NCBI GenBank assembly: GCA_928212115.1
Contig: CAKMRJ010005412.1
Span: forward strand, 253,992,483-254,056,482
Length of the DNA: 64,000 nucleotides
Reading direction: 5' to 3'
Origin: Lactuca virosa
Taxonomy: Eukaryota; Streptophyta; Magnoliopsida; Asterales; Asteraceae
Every line of letters starts with the position of its first letter. Position 1 is the stretch's first letter. Positions 22,908-33,840 of the stretch are shown here, one piece after another. Under the pieces are notes generated by a model that was given only the letters and a program-made list of their open reading frames with translations, was not told the origin of the DNA and searched no databases. The translations under genes were made by a program, and so were the position numbers.

Positions 22908-25900
22908 ATATATTATCGTTAAACATTAGGGGGGTTGGGCAATCTCACAAAATTGAATGGGTAAGGAAATTGAAAGCTACACACAAAGTTGAGTTTATTG
23001 GTCTGCAGGAAACACAATTCACAGACTCAAGTAACATTGATGTGGAAAGGGTGTTGGGGGAATAATTATTATAGCTGGGAAGCTGTTGATTCTGATGGTA
23101 GATCGGGTGGCTTAATTAGCATTTGGAATCCTACGATATTTTCATCGAACATGTGTTTCAAATCCCGTCATAGCTTAACTATTGGTGGTCAATGGAAAGG
23201 TTTTGATGGAACTACGTTTCTTGTTAATGTTTATGCACCTCAGTCAAGTGTGGAGAAGCGGAGATTATGGGATGAATTGGCGCTATTGAAAAATTCTCAT
23301 CCGGGCACATGGGTATTCTTTTGCGATTTTAATGTAGTTAGGAGAGCGGATGAGAGAATCAAATCTCACTTCTGTCGTGCCTCTGCACAAAACTTCAATT
23401 CTTTTATCAATCAAACGGGCTTGAAAGAATTTAGCATGGGTGATAGGCGGTTCACGTATCTTAGTCCGGATTGTCATAAGTTGAGCAAACTTGACCGATT
23501 TTTAGTGTGCTCGAATTTTATGGTGGCTCAACCGCGTTCTATGGTCACGGCTCATCCGCGTGAACATTCCGATCATTCCCCGCTTACACTTTGTAATCTT
23601 GTCATTGATTTTGGCCCACAACCATTTAGACTGTACAATTCATGGCTTCTCCGGATTGGATTCCCTGAGGTTGTCACTTATGCATGGGCCTCATTCCATG
23701 GTTTTGGGCCTCCTGACATGCTTCTTACTTCTAAACTAAAGCATTTAAAAATCGAAATCAAGAAATAGAGGGCGCTGGAATTTAATAAAGAGCAGCAAGT
23801 TTTCAAAGACTTAAATAGGAGATTAATTGAATTAGATAGAATGGTGGAAACAAGGGCCTTATCGACACTGGAAATCAACGAAGTTAGGGACGGAAAAGTA
23901 AAATTGGCCGACTTGGAGCGATTGCATAGACTTGACTTAAAGCAAAGAGCTCATATTAAATGGGCGGTGGACGGAGATGAAAACTCCTCCTTCTTTCATG
24001 GCACATTGAAAAACAAAAACATGAGTAATCGCATACATGGCTTAACAATTAATAGTAGTTGGATTGTGGATCCAACTGCTATTAAAGAAGAAGCTTTTAA
24101 TTTTTTTGCCAACAAATTTCATGAGAAGTGGCCGATTCGTCCTCTTTTCATCAACTCTTTGTTTGACAGGTTATCGGATGTGCAACGTGATTCAATTGAA
24201 GAGCCGTTCACTCTTGGTGAGATCAAGTCCGCAATATGGGCTTGTGCTGGAGAGAAAGCGCCTGGACCAGACGACATTACTTTCAAGCTCATCAAATCCC
24301 ACTTTGACATTTTTAGCAGCGATGTGATGGGCTTCATTCGCCATTTTGAGGCCACTGGTTCCATTGCAAGGGGATCAAATTCCTCTTTCATCACTCTTCT
24401 TCCAAAAATCAAAGACCTAATTAATCTTTGTGATTACCGACCTATTTCCCTAATTGGTTGCATGTATAAAATAATCGCCAAAGCTCTCTCACTCCGATTG
24501 AAATCAATCATAGGTCATGTGGTGGGGGATGTTCAGTCGGCTTACATCACGGGTCGAAACATCCTTGAGGGTCCTCTCATCATTAATTAATTATGTTCAT
24601 GGGCCAAAAAGGTGAAGAAGGAAATGTTTATGTTCAAAGTCGATTTCGAGAAAGCCTTTGATTCCATTAATTGGATCTATCTGGATTCAATTATGGCAGA
24701 AATGAATTTTGGTGTTAAATGGAGGAATTGGATTCTTGGTTGCTTGTCTTCATCTTATGCTTCGGTTTTAATCAACGGTTCTCCAACAAAAGAATTTTAC
24801 ATCTCAAAGGGAGTTAGGCAAGGAGACCCGCTCTCTCCTTTCTTATTTATAATCGCCATGGAGGGTTTAAATGTGGCAATGAAAGCGGCTTGCAACAAGG
24901 GCTTATATCGTGGGCAAAAAATTGGGGTGAATGGTCCATGTATATCTCATGTATTTTATGCTGACGATGCGATATTTGTGGGCGAAGGAACTAGTTCCAA
25001 CATGCGTAATTTAGCAAGAATACTTAGATGTTTCCATGCCTCCTCCGGATTACAAGTAAACTTCCATAAATCAAAGGTATATGGGATCGGTGCCTCTTCT
25101 TCGAAAGTTAACACATGGGCTTCACTTCTCGGTTGTATGCCAAGTTCTTTTCCTTTTACACATCTCGGGGTCCCGGTTGGTGCAAATATGAATTTAAAGA
25201 AACATTGGGAACCAATCATCGATAAGTTTAAGGCCAAACTCTCCACATGGAAAGCAAAGAATCTATCGTTTGGTGGTAGATTAACATTGGTGAAATCGGT
25301 GTTAAGTAGTGTGCCTTTATATTACTTCTCACTCTTCAAAGCCCCCGAAAGTGTCATTGATCGGTTGGAACAAATTAGGAGGAGATTTCTATGGGGTGGA
25401 AACGATAACGAAAACAAGATATGTTGGGTAGCTTGGTCAACTGTTATGGCTTCAAAAGAAAAAGGAGGACTCGGAGTTGGTTCATTGAAAGCTCAAAATT
25501 GCGCTCTTCTATTGAAGTGGTGGTGGAAGCTTCGAGATGGTAAACAATGCATATGGAAAGAGGTAATTATGGCTGTTCACAAACTCTATTCGAAACCTAT
25601 GGAAGTCATGGCGCAGAAACAGTTGGCTGGGGTTTGGCATAATATCACAAAAATTGAGTCTGACCTTAATTCTTTTGGGTTTAATTTTTGGGATCTGTTC
25701 TCTCTTAAAATTGGAATTCGCAATAACTTTCTTTTTTGGAAAGACAAGTGGTTGGGGGAATTGCCTTTTCAGTCACGCTTCCCTCTCTTGTACTCAATTG
25801 AAAGTCAAAAAAATTGTACCATAAATGAAAGGATAGGCAACATGGGTTACACATGGAGTTGGAATCATGATCTCAGCAATCCGAATTTCATTGCTGAATT

Positions 25901-26261
25901 TTGTGAACTTTTGCATCTTATATCACCCATCACTTTAAATAATTTTCCGGATAAACTTTATTGCAACATCACCCCGGATGGATCCTTCTTGGTTCACCAT
26001 GCAAGGAAATGGCTTGATGAAAAATTGACCACAACCGGTTTTGTTGGAATGCCATGGACAAGAATCGCACCACTAAAAGTTAATTGTTTCGTTTGGAGAG
26101 CGGGCTTAGGTAGAATACCGGTGAAAAAGGGACTACATGTTCGAGGTGTAAATGTTGGTTCGACCTTGTGCAAGAGTTGCAACCACGCGGAGGAATGTGT
26201 CGATCACGCTCTAATCCAATGTCCCAAAGCGATGGATACAAGGAGGAGGATTATCAATTGA
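22904..26261 (+). pseudogene. LINE ORF2: APE endonuclease - reverse transcriptase - zf-RVT, broken
   Basis: It begins MNILSLNIRGVG, the APE opening, followed by FIGLQETQ. Later endonuclease motifs include FCDFNVV, RFTYLSPD, LDRFLV and EHSDHSPL. The RT domain shows KAPGPDDITFKL, YRPISLIG, FKVDFEKAFDSI, KGVRQGDPLSPFLF and the catalytic FYADDA (about 24953-24970). A zf-RVT domain lies at the C-terminus (FVWRAGLGRIP ... CKSCNHAEECVDHALIQCP). It is disabled by a frameshift near 23050, TAG at 23766-23768 and TAA at 24588-24590. Domain order and motif quality show recent ancestry from an active element. Confidence 0.9.
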
Positions 26262-26625
26262 TGTGGAATCCCGTTTGGTTCATTTTCAAAGGTGATTTAA
26301 CTTCTTGAGTTCAGAGCTAGATGGGGCAACTGTCCAAAGAAAAGAAAGACTTTTTTGACTATAATACAAGGCATGCTATGGCACATCTGGAAGGCAAGAA
26401 ATGACTTGATTTTTAATAACATTCATAAGTAATATACAACAATCTCGGGAGAGATCATTTCTAATTCATTCATATGGGTGAAACATAGGAGCAAATTACC
26501 TTGTAATTGGGTAGAATGGGTTGCTTGTCCTCTTTAATTTCCTTGTAAAACTTTGATCTCTTTGTCCCCACTTAGTTTCTTGCTAAGCTTGGGTTCTTTA
26601 TATATTTATTTGCCGTTTCCAAAAA

Positions 26626-26862
26626 CTTAATTTTTATGCTCCAAAGTGCTACAGTGGTATTTTCAATGGACAACTAAGGGAAGTAAATATATTAAACATT
26701 AATTCCGCGAAACTTTTTATATGAAAGATTCTTGTTGAATTTATCCTTTATAACAGCTATTAAACATAAGATCACATATTTGGACAAATGATGGAATTAA
26801 AAAAAGAATGGTCGTAAGTGCAAAATGGTGGGTATAACTCATCTGACAATGGAATTGCTTTA
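26626..26862. other. Short AT-rich spacer between LINE and Harbinger MITE
   Basis: No feature recognised. Confidence 0.5.
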
Positions 26863-27692
26863 GGTGTTGTTTGTTTTTTTAAAAAAAACCTCTTCAAACC
26901 ACTTTTTGCTGTGCGGCGCAGCACACGCGCAGAACTTTCCCTCTCGCAGCAGTTTGTTTTTTGGAAGGCTTCAGACTACAAAACCTCTGCGCGTGTGCTG
27001 CGTGGCGCAGCACTTGACTTGCCTCTTCAAACCTCTTCAGCCTTCATTTTTTTCCAAGTGTTTTTTTTAGAATTTTGGTATAACTTATTTTTTTTTAACT
27101 TTTTTTTTTTAAATCTTTGATTTTTTTAAACTTTTATTTACGGATTTGATATAATTTCTTTTTATAGTTTCCCACAAATTTTTTAAACTTGATTTAAAAA
27201 AAAACTTTGATTTTTTTAATTTTTTTACCTTTTCTATTAATAATATTTTTAGTTTCAGTTGTATCTTTTTTAACGTGTGTAATTTTTTACGAATTTTGTA
27301 AACATCGTTTGCAATACTTTCTTAATTTTTTTTTATTTTCTTTTTTTATGTTTTTTACAATTAGTTTTTTCTAGAATAATGTTAGCTTCTTTTATATTTT
27401 TTAAAGTTTTTTTTAAAAAGTTTTATATTTTTGTTTTTTTACATGTTCTTTTTAGTATTCTTTCAGTGTTTTAAGACTAAAATTATTAAAATTTCGGTGT
27501 TGAAAACTATTTTCAGTTTATAAAATTAATTTATTTAAATTTCAGTTTACTGCAGCAGTCTGCAGATGTTAAAAAACAAACACGCTTCTTATTACAGGCT
27601 GCAGCCGTTTGTTCCACCTCTTCTGCTACAGAGGATTGCAGAGGTGGTCCGCAGACTTAATGAAATTTCTCTTCGAAAAAACAAACAACACC
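26863..27692. mobile_element. PIF/Harbinger (Tourist-like) non-autonomous element, TTA TSD
   Basis: The 830-bp element is flanked by TTA on both sides (26860-26862 and 27693-27695), with terminal inverted repeats GGTGTTGTTTGTTTTTT / AAAAAACAAACAACACC. Subterminal GC words (gcgcagcac, ctgcagag) recur in both halves, and the centre is T-rich. No transposase. Confidence 0.85.
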
Positions 27693-27782
27693 TTATGGTC
27701 ATGCGATACTATCATGTCAATACTTAGGACACTGAAACTACCATGCTTGGGCATATGGTTATCCATAGAGAGTTATCAAGAT

Positions 27783-28992
27783 TAGGGGTGAGCATTTGAA
27801 CCGAACCGGATCGGACCAGACCGACTCTTGGACCAGACCAATTATGGAGAATATTGTGGACTGTGGACCGGACCGGATGAGTCGTGACCGTGTCCGTGTC
27901 TGGGTCCGGATCCAGGTCCGGGTTTTCCGGTTCTTGGACTTGTTTGGACCGGTACAACTTTAATTGCATAGAGTACAAGTCGTTAAAATAAGTTTTTGGG
28001 TTTGATAGAATCGTTAAAAGAATATGTTATTGGGTTTGATACGATACAACTTGTAAAAATGATTACGTTTCCGTTTCATGCATAACTAATCTACCTTGAT
28101 GTTATAATATTATAACTTGCAAAATTAATTTTCCAAATAAAAGCAACTAACATATAAATCAAGTTCACCAAGATCCCTTTCATATGATTTAGCTGTCAAA
28201 GATACATAAAATTCAGAATTATAGTCTAAAATAATAGTTAAAAAGCTGAAATATTTCAGCTTTGATAACTCAACTTTGAAGGATTGTAACTCACTGAATA
28301 TAATACCAAAATCAACAAAATTATAGTCTAAATTCATCTACAAACTGTAAACTAAATGTTGGAAAAAACCGAAGGTCAATCTGACTTAAAACGAATGAGT
28401 TATGGTTGTTTAAAAAATTTCACAGATTACAAAATTTTAAAAATCTTGCTGAAAAGCTGAAAATTTTCAGCATTGATACATCAACTTTGAAAGACTGTAA
28501 ATCATTGAATATAATACCAAAATCAACAAAATTATAGTCTAATATCATCTACAAACTATAAATTAAACGATGAAGAAAACCGCGTATCAATCCGACTTAA
28601 AACAAATGAGTTATGGTTGTTTAAAAACTTTCACAGATTACAAAATTTTAAAAATGTTGCTGAAAAGCTGAAAATTTTCAGCTTTGATAGCTCAACTTTG
28701 AAAGACTGTAACTCATTGAATATAATACCAAAATCAACAAAATTATAGTCTAAATTCATCTACAAACTGTAAATTAAATGTTGGAAAAAACCGCGTGTCA
28801 ATCCGACTTAAACCGAATGAGTTATGGTTGTTTAAAAATTTTCACAGATTACAGTTTTTTTTAATCGGGTCCAACCGGTTCTAAACCCGGAAAAAACCTG
28901 ACTGGTTTTGACGGATTTCTAGAACCGAGAACCGGCCCGGGGGTCCAAAAAAACGGTCCGGTCCGGTCCACCGGTCCAAATGGTCACCCCTA
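27783..28992. mobile_element. hAT-type non-autonomous element 1, perfect 8-bp TSD
   Basis: The 1210-bp element is bounded by atcaagat (27775-27782 and 28993-29000). Ends are TAGGGGTGAGCATTTG and the inverse CAAATGGTCACCCCTA. Subterminal regions are rich in 'ggaccggaccg'-like words. The core is a tandem array of about 212-bp units. No transposase. Confidence 0.9.
28237..28860. repeat. ~212-bp tandem repeat, about 3 units, inside hAT element 1
   Basis: The word 'tcaactttgaaagactgtaa' (with variants) recurs near 28268, 28480 and 28692. Each unit also carries 'gctgaaaattttcagc' (a short palindrome) and 'cgaatgagttatggttg'. Confidence 0.85.
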
Positions 28993-29000
28993 ATCAAGAT

Positions 29001-29256
29001 GCATACCAAGAGATGATGAATCCTTTATCACCCCTTGTTTTGAACAGGATAGCACGACATACCATGTTAACGAAATACTAAGAATTATATAACAACTATT
29101 TGCAAAACTTACAAAAAAAGGTAAAAAGTATTAACTTTTGAACCAGATTTTTTTAAAGAGTTTTGAACTTTTTCTTCATCATGACATTCTCAAAACTTGT
29201 TTTCCCATGTAACTGCGACTATTAACGAAAAATTCATTTTTGGTAACTATATACCG
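29001..29256. other. Junction sequence left of the Gypsy block
   Basis: No gene. It contains two 18-19-base words also found in the Athila/Tat-like LTR at 39698-39776, in swapped order, suggesting that the Gypsy block is embedded in a rearranged copy of that family. Confidence 0.4.
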
Positions 29257-29411
29257 TTCTGGCTCTGGCTGATTGTACACACTGCTCCATCTCGATTTCT
29301 CTTAAAACTCTTTCTCTTTTTAGAAAAATTCATTTCTTTTGAAAATTTTTCTCAAATCCTCAGTTTGAGTCCAGACATACCCGAAGGTGCATCCGGATCT
29401 CTCAAACCAAG

Positions 29412-29423
29412 GCTCTGATACCA
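29412..29423 (-). other. Primer-binding site (tRNA-iMet) next to the left LTR
   Basis: The minus strand reads TGGTATCAGAGC, complementary to the 3' end of initiator tRNA-Met, 3 bp after the LTR end. Confidence 0.85.
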
Positions 29424-29426
29424 ACT

Positions 29427-31052
29427 TGTAACAACGTAAAATTTCAACCAAAATTTTCAAATTTTTAAAACACAATTTTCTCAATTCAAACACCTCCAAA
29501 AGTATTATAGTATCAAATCATCAAACACATATCCCAAAAACTGAATATATAACAAATCCAGGATCCTCTCAAAACATGACTCAAATCTCTGACGTGTGTA
29601 CAATCATGCCGGCGCCTTCCCGTGATCCTGAGAAGTACCTGAAACACATAACACATAACACGGTAAGCACAAAGCTTAGTGAGTTCTCCAAAATACCACT
29701 CATATCTCATCATCCTCTCATGACTATACTCAGATAAGACCCTCTGGTCAAATGTGTCTCAGTGGGACCCTCCGGTCCCAGAACTCAGGTGGACCCTCCG
29801 GTCCCTCAACTCAGTAACTCAATAAAACGCAGCATACATATCACAAAGACAAATACGCAAGATATCTCAATACACAGTATATGAACATAAGACCCTCCGG
29901 TCACACATAGGTTACCACTCAAGGTAAGTATAGTGAGAAGACTCACCTCGTAAGAACTCGGTTAATCTCGAACTCGAATCACCGGTCTAGCCTCGGCCTA
30001 ACACAAAGATAATAATCCCTAATTAATAAGGCTATCACTGAAGCTAAACTAACCCTTCTACAAACTCACAGAAGGGAAAAAGACCATTTTACCCCTCTAC
30101 GGTCTTATAGTCCACAATTTTACCAAACCCTAAAAGTCAACCGAAAGTCAACGGCAGGGAGTACGCTGCGCGTACCAACTCTCTATATTGGGCGTACTCG
30201 GCTGCCATGCAGACATCGGGGATGCTCGACCCCTACGTTGCGCGTACTGGGATGCTCGACCCCTACTCTCCTCACATTTTTGGTCTTAATTAGTTAAGAC
30301 CTTGGCTCATATCACAGATCTGGACTCCCTAATATCTCTTAATCCATAAAGTCAGTGACTTTAAGCCTTTGCATGGCTGATTAGGTCACAAACACTAAAA
30401 ACACCCATCCTCTTTCCTCATGAAGCTTATATCACATGCATTGCTTACTCCTAACGTCCAAGATTGGATTTTATTGACTTTACTCCACAAAATACACTAA
30501 AAGGGGGTAGATCAAGGTCTCTGGAGCTCATTATCTCATAAAGTCTCCATCTTTTGGGACAAAACCCTAAAATACTCCATATAAATGCACAAATCAAAAG
30601 AGTGAGAAAGCCTGAAGCTTTATACCTCTATGTGAAGCTTTCCACACACCTAAGCTTAGATCCAAAAGCCTGGACTCTCACTCCTTCTTCTCCAAGGCTT
30701 CTACTCCACTTCAAGAACACAAGATTACACTCACAAGCTCTCAAATGCACTCACAAGCGATAAGAACGAAGATTTAGGGTTAGGAGGGTTTGGTGTCTGG
30801 GAATGGTCGCCAAGAATGAGGCCATCATATCCTTTATATAGGGTCACACCCCAAATTAGGGTTTCCACCCTGGGCCTAGTACGCCCAACGTACTAGGTGG
30901 TCTCTGCGTCAAATGCACGCATATGAGTACGCTGAGTGTACACTCTAGTACGCCCCACGTACTCATTTACCACCTTTCCCCTAAAAGGGCCAAAATGGAC
31001 AAATGCTCAAAAGATCAAGGTTACAAGGTATACCTGGTCTTGGGATGTTAGA
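29427..31052 (-). repeat. Left LTR (3' LTR of the gag-pol unit), 1626 bp
   Basis: The minus-strand LTR begins near TCTAACATCCC (expected TG start mutated) after a polypurine tract at 31053-31066 (agtgggggagaa). It ends CGTTGTTACA at 29427. TATA box tatataaa at 30840-30833 (minus). Interrupted palindromes lie upstream of the TATA at 30875-30963, with others within the transcribed part at 30161-30246. Confidence 0.85.
30875..30963 (-). promoter_or_regulatory. LTR palindromes upstream of the TATA (AGTACG-N5-CGTACT type)
   Basis: A 23-bp interrupted palindrome with 9-bp arms (cctagtacg / cgtactagg) spans 30875-30897. A degenerate copy lies near 30925-30945. AGTACG-cccca-CGTACT lies at 30947-30963. 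On the minus strand these lie about 35-120 bp upstream of the TATA box. Confidence 0.65.
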
Positions 31053-31069
31053 ATTCTCCCCCACTAGAA

Positions 31070-31400
31070 TCAGACTTCGCCGTCGAAGTCATGCTCCGCA
31101 AATAACTCTGGATGTTGCTTCCGCATCTCCGACTCCGGCTCCCAAGTCGACTCGGACCCCTTCCGATGCTGCCACTGGACCTGAACCAGGGGCACCTCCT
31201 TGTTTCTCAGAACCTTCACCTTCCGATCCAAAATCGCATTCGGTCTCTCAATGTAATTCAGGCTCGCATCCACCTGAATGTCCTCTAATGGTACCACTGC
31301 CGTCTCGTCGGCTACACACTTCCTCAACTGGGACACGTGAAAGGTGTTATGAATCTGAGTCAACTCTGCAGGTAGCTCCAACCTCAACTGGGACACGCGC
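31070..31400 (-). pseudogene. Gypsy pol C-terminus, chromodomain-like
   Basis: After the deletion junction the frame reads RLELPAELTQIHNTFHVSQL, then LRKCVADE, PLEDIQVD and VQWQHRKGSESTWEPES. This is the usual end of chromovirus integrase followed by its chromodomain-like tail. Intact in frame but fused to unrelated sequence at its start. Confidence 0.8.
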
Positions 31401-31844
31401 AGTCCTCGGTAACTTGGTGATAAAGTCGATAGAGATCTGTTCCCACTTCCACTGGGGAATCTCCAGAGGCTGCAATGGACCATGTGGACACTGGTGTTCT
31501 GCCTTGACCCGACGGCAGGTCAAGCACCTATCAACTACCCAAGCAACATCCCGCTTCATACAGGGCCACCAATAATCTCTCTTCAGGTCCAAATACATCT
31601 TAGTAACCCTGTGATGGATCGAGAATCTCGATCTATGTGCCTCCTCCATCAGTATACCCGAGCTCCGCCCATAAAGGGCACCCAAATCCGCCCTCGGGAA
31701 GTCATAAGCCCGCGACTGTCCGTCACAAACTCGGAAACCTGCCCAATCACACGTTCTCTCTTGCGATTCTCCGGTTTCACAGCCTCCACCTGAGCCTCTC
31801 GGATGGTATCTAAGACTGGAGTCATCACCGTCATCCTCATACAT
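31400..31844 (-). pseudogene. Integrase N-terminal HHCC zinc finger, catalytic core missing
   Basis: HRSRFSIHHRVTKMY ... YWWPCMKRDVAWVV..CLTCRRVKAEHQ is the HHCC zinc-binding region, followed by WEQISIDFITKLPRT, which holds the first catalytic Asp. The sequence then jumps directly to the C-terminal part. The remaining DDE residues are absent. Confidence 0.85.
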
Positions 31845-31864
31845 ACATCCCGAATCGGAGCACT

Positions 31865-32575
31865 CTAGGCTCTGCGGCTCAAGGCGTCGGCTACCACATT
31901 AGCCTTGCCCGGGTGATATAAGATCTCGCAGTTGTAGTCCTTCACTACATCCAGCCATCTCCTCTGCCGCATGTTCAGGTTGGGCTGATCCATCAAGTAC
32001 TTTAGACTCTTATAGTCCATGTATATGGTACAACGGACTCCGTACAAATAGTGGCGCCAGATCTTGAGGGCGAACACCACCGCTCCCAGCTCCAGATCGT
32101 GGGTGGGATATCTCGTCTCATGAGGCTTCAACTGCCTCGATGCGTATGCTATCACGTGCCCTCTCTGCATCAGCACCACACCTAACCTGGATATAGATGC
32201 ATCACAGAAAACAACAAAGTCCTCCACTCCCTCGGGAAGGGCTAACACCGGGGCTTCGCACAATCTCTGGCGAAGAGTCTCAAATGAGGTCTGCTGCTCG
32301 GGACCCCAAGTAAAAGTAACGCCCTTCCGGGTCAACCTGGGGAGGGGGACGACAATCTTGGAGAAATATCTGATAAATCTACGATAATAGCCGGCCAATA
32401 CTAGAAAACTCCTGATCTCGGATGGGGATCCCGGCACCTCCCAGCACATAACTGTCTCAATCTTGGCCGGGTCGACCAATATCTCATTCTGATTAACGAG
32501 ATGCCCTAGGAACTGGACCTCTCGTAACCAGAAATCACACTTGGAGAATTTGGCATATAGCCTCTCCGATCTCAA
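31865..32575 (-). pseudogene. Gypsy RT connection and RNase H domain
   Basis: RLYAKFSKCDFWLREVQFLGHLV and LAGYYRRFI mark the RT thumb/connection. FVVFCDASISRLGVVLMQ, YASRQLK, THDLELGAVVFALKIWRHYLYG and YHPGKANVVADALSRR mark RNase H. It follows the RT segment after one in-frame TAG near 32606-32608. Confidence 0.9.
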
Positions 32576-32608
32576 AACTCCTAAAACCTCTCTAAGATGC
32601 TCCGTGTG

Positions 32609-33142
32609 CTATTCCCTGGACCTCGAGTACACAAGAATATCGTCGATGAACACGATCACCGATCGATCCAACATGGGCCTGCACACCCGGTTCATGAGGT
32701 CCATGAATGTCGTTGGTGCATTGGTGAGCCCGAAGGGCATCACCACAAACTCGTAGTGCCCATAGTGAGTCCTAAAGGCCGTCTTCAGAATATCCTCCTC
32801 GCAAACTCTCATCTGATGATATCCGGACCTCAGATCAATCTTGGAGAACCAAGATGCCCCCTGCAACTGATCGAACAAATCGTCGATCCTCAGAAGTAGA
32901 TAATGGTTTTTGACCTTCAACTTGTTCAACTCCCGGTAATCAATGCACATCCGGTGCGAACCATCCTTTTTCTTGACAAAAAGGATCGGAGCTCCCCACG
33001 GTGAGCTACTCGGTCTAATGAACCCTTTCCCCAGCAGCTCCTGGAGCTGAGAGGATAACTTATGCATCTCTGGTGGCGCAAGGCGATAGGGTGCCTTGGC
33101 AATAGGCGCCGCTCCTGGAATCAAATCAATCCGGAACTCCAC
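32609..33142 (-). pseudogene. Gypsy reverse transcriptase fingers/palm
   Basis: Contiguous RT motifs: FRIDLIPGAAPIAKAPYRLA, GFIRPSSSPWGAPILFVKKK, FSKIDLRSGYHQMR, VMPFGLTNAP and the catalytic VIVFIDDILVYS. Separated from the protease region by a TAG after LPCVPP and from RNase H by another TAG. Confidence 0.92.
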
Positions 33143-33148
33143 CTGCCT

Positions 33149-33840
33149 CTATGGAGGCACACACGGCAACCCCTCGGGGAAAACATCTGCAAACTCACAC
33201 ACTATCGGAACCTCAGAGATAGAACTCAGTCTCCCTGCAGTAACCCACGTATCCATCACGTACGCCAGAAAACCCATACAACCCTGCTGTAAACTCTGTC
33301 TCGCTCGGGCAGCAGAGCAGAAAGCTGATCCAGACCTAGTACCCTCGTCGTACACCGTAAGTACTCCCCCACTAGGGTCTCGGTTAGTCACTAACTGATG
33401 CTCGCAGTCTATCACAGCTCCAAATCGACTCAACCAGTCCATGCCCACTATGACATAGACATCGTCCATAGCGATAGGTACCAGGTCTATCGGAAACTTA
33501 ACACCAAAAATCTCCAGTGTACACTCACGGATCACGTCAGTAGCAAAAACTGCATGCTCGTCGGCTATAGAAACCCTCAGAGGTCGACTCAACGCCTCAC
33601 GTCGGATACTGATGTGACGACTAAAAGCTATGGACACAAAAGATCGACTCACACCCGAGTCAAATAACACCAAAGAAGGTACAAAACTCACAAGAAAAGT
33701 ACCTATATACAACACAATATAAGCACAAAATATCTCAAAAGAATAATAATAAGAATACATACCGGCCACAACGTCAGGTACTGCATGGACCTCCTCCGCT
33801 GTCAGCTGAAAGGCTCTCCACACGAACCCTCGGTGTCTCG
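33149..33840 (-). pseudogene. Gypsy aspartic protease with 60-bp intron-like insert
   Basis: The frame reads QLTAEEVHAVPDVVAG, then a 20-codon insert, then TFLVSFVPSLVLFDSGVSRSFVS. LFDSG is the protease active site (Ala after it, usual in the family, is Val here). IVGMDWLSRFGAVIDCE marks the C-terminal half of the protease. The frame differs from gag, so a +1 or -1 shift lies near 33800. Confidence 0.8.
33703..33762 (-). other. Intron-like 60-bp insert in the protease region
   Basis: The minus strand reads GTATGTATTC ... TTGTATATAG, T-rich, with perfect GT/AG ends. Removing it restores VVAG|TFLV, matching the uninterrupted NGTFLIN at the same place in the Gypsy element at 58226-58250. Length is a multiple of three with no stop. 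Confidence 0.5.

Larger units (their letters stand above)
22500..26625 (+). mobile_element. L1-type LINE, inactive
   Basis: Contains an ORF1 tail, an APE endonuclease, a reverse transcriptase and a C-terminal zf-RVT domain in the usual plant L1 order. The 3' UTR contains 'ttgtccccacttagttt...ttctttatatattt', common near plant LINE ends. Poly(A) and target duplications are not clear, so both edges are approximate. Confidence 0.8.

Noticed and set aside
31003..31575. 190-codon + strand frame, and others at 31482-31793, 32597-32899 and 33933-34367
   Set aside because: Antisense shadows of the minus-strand gag-pol of the chromovirus.
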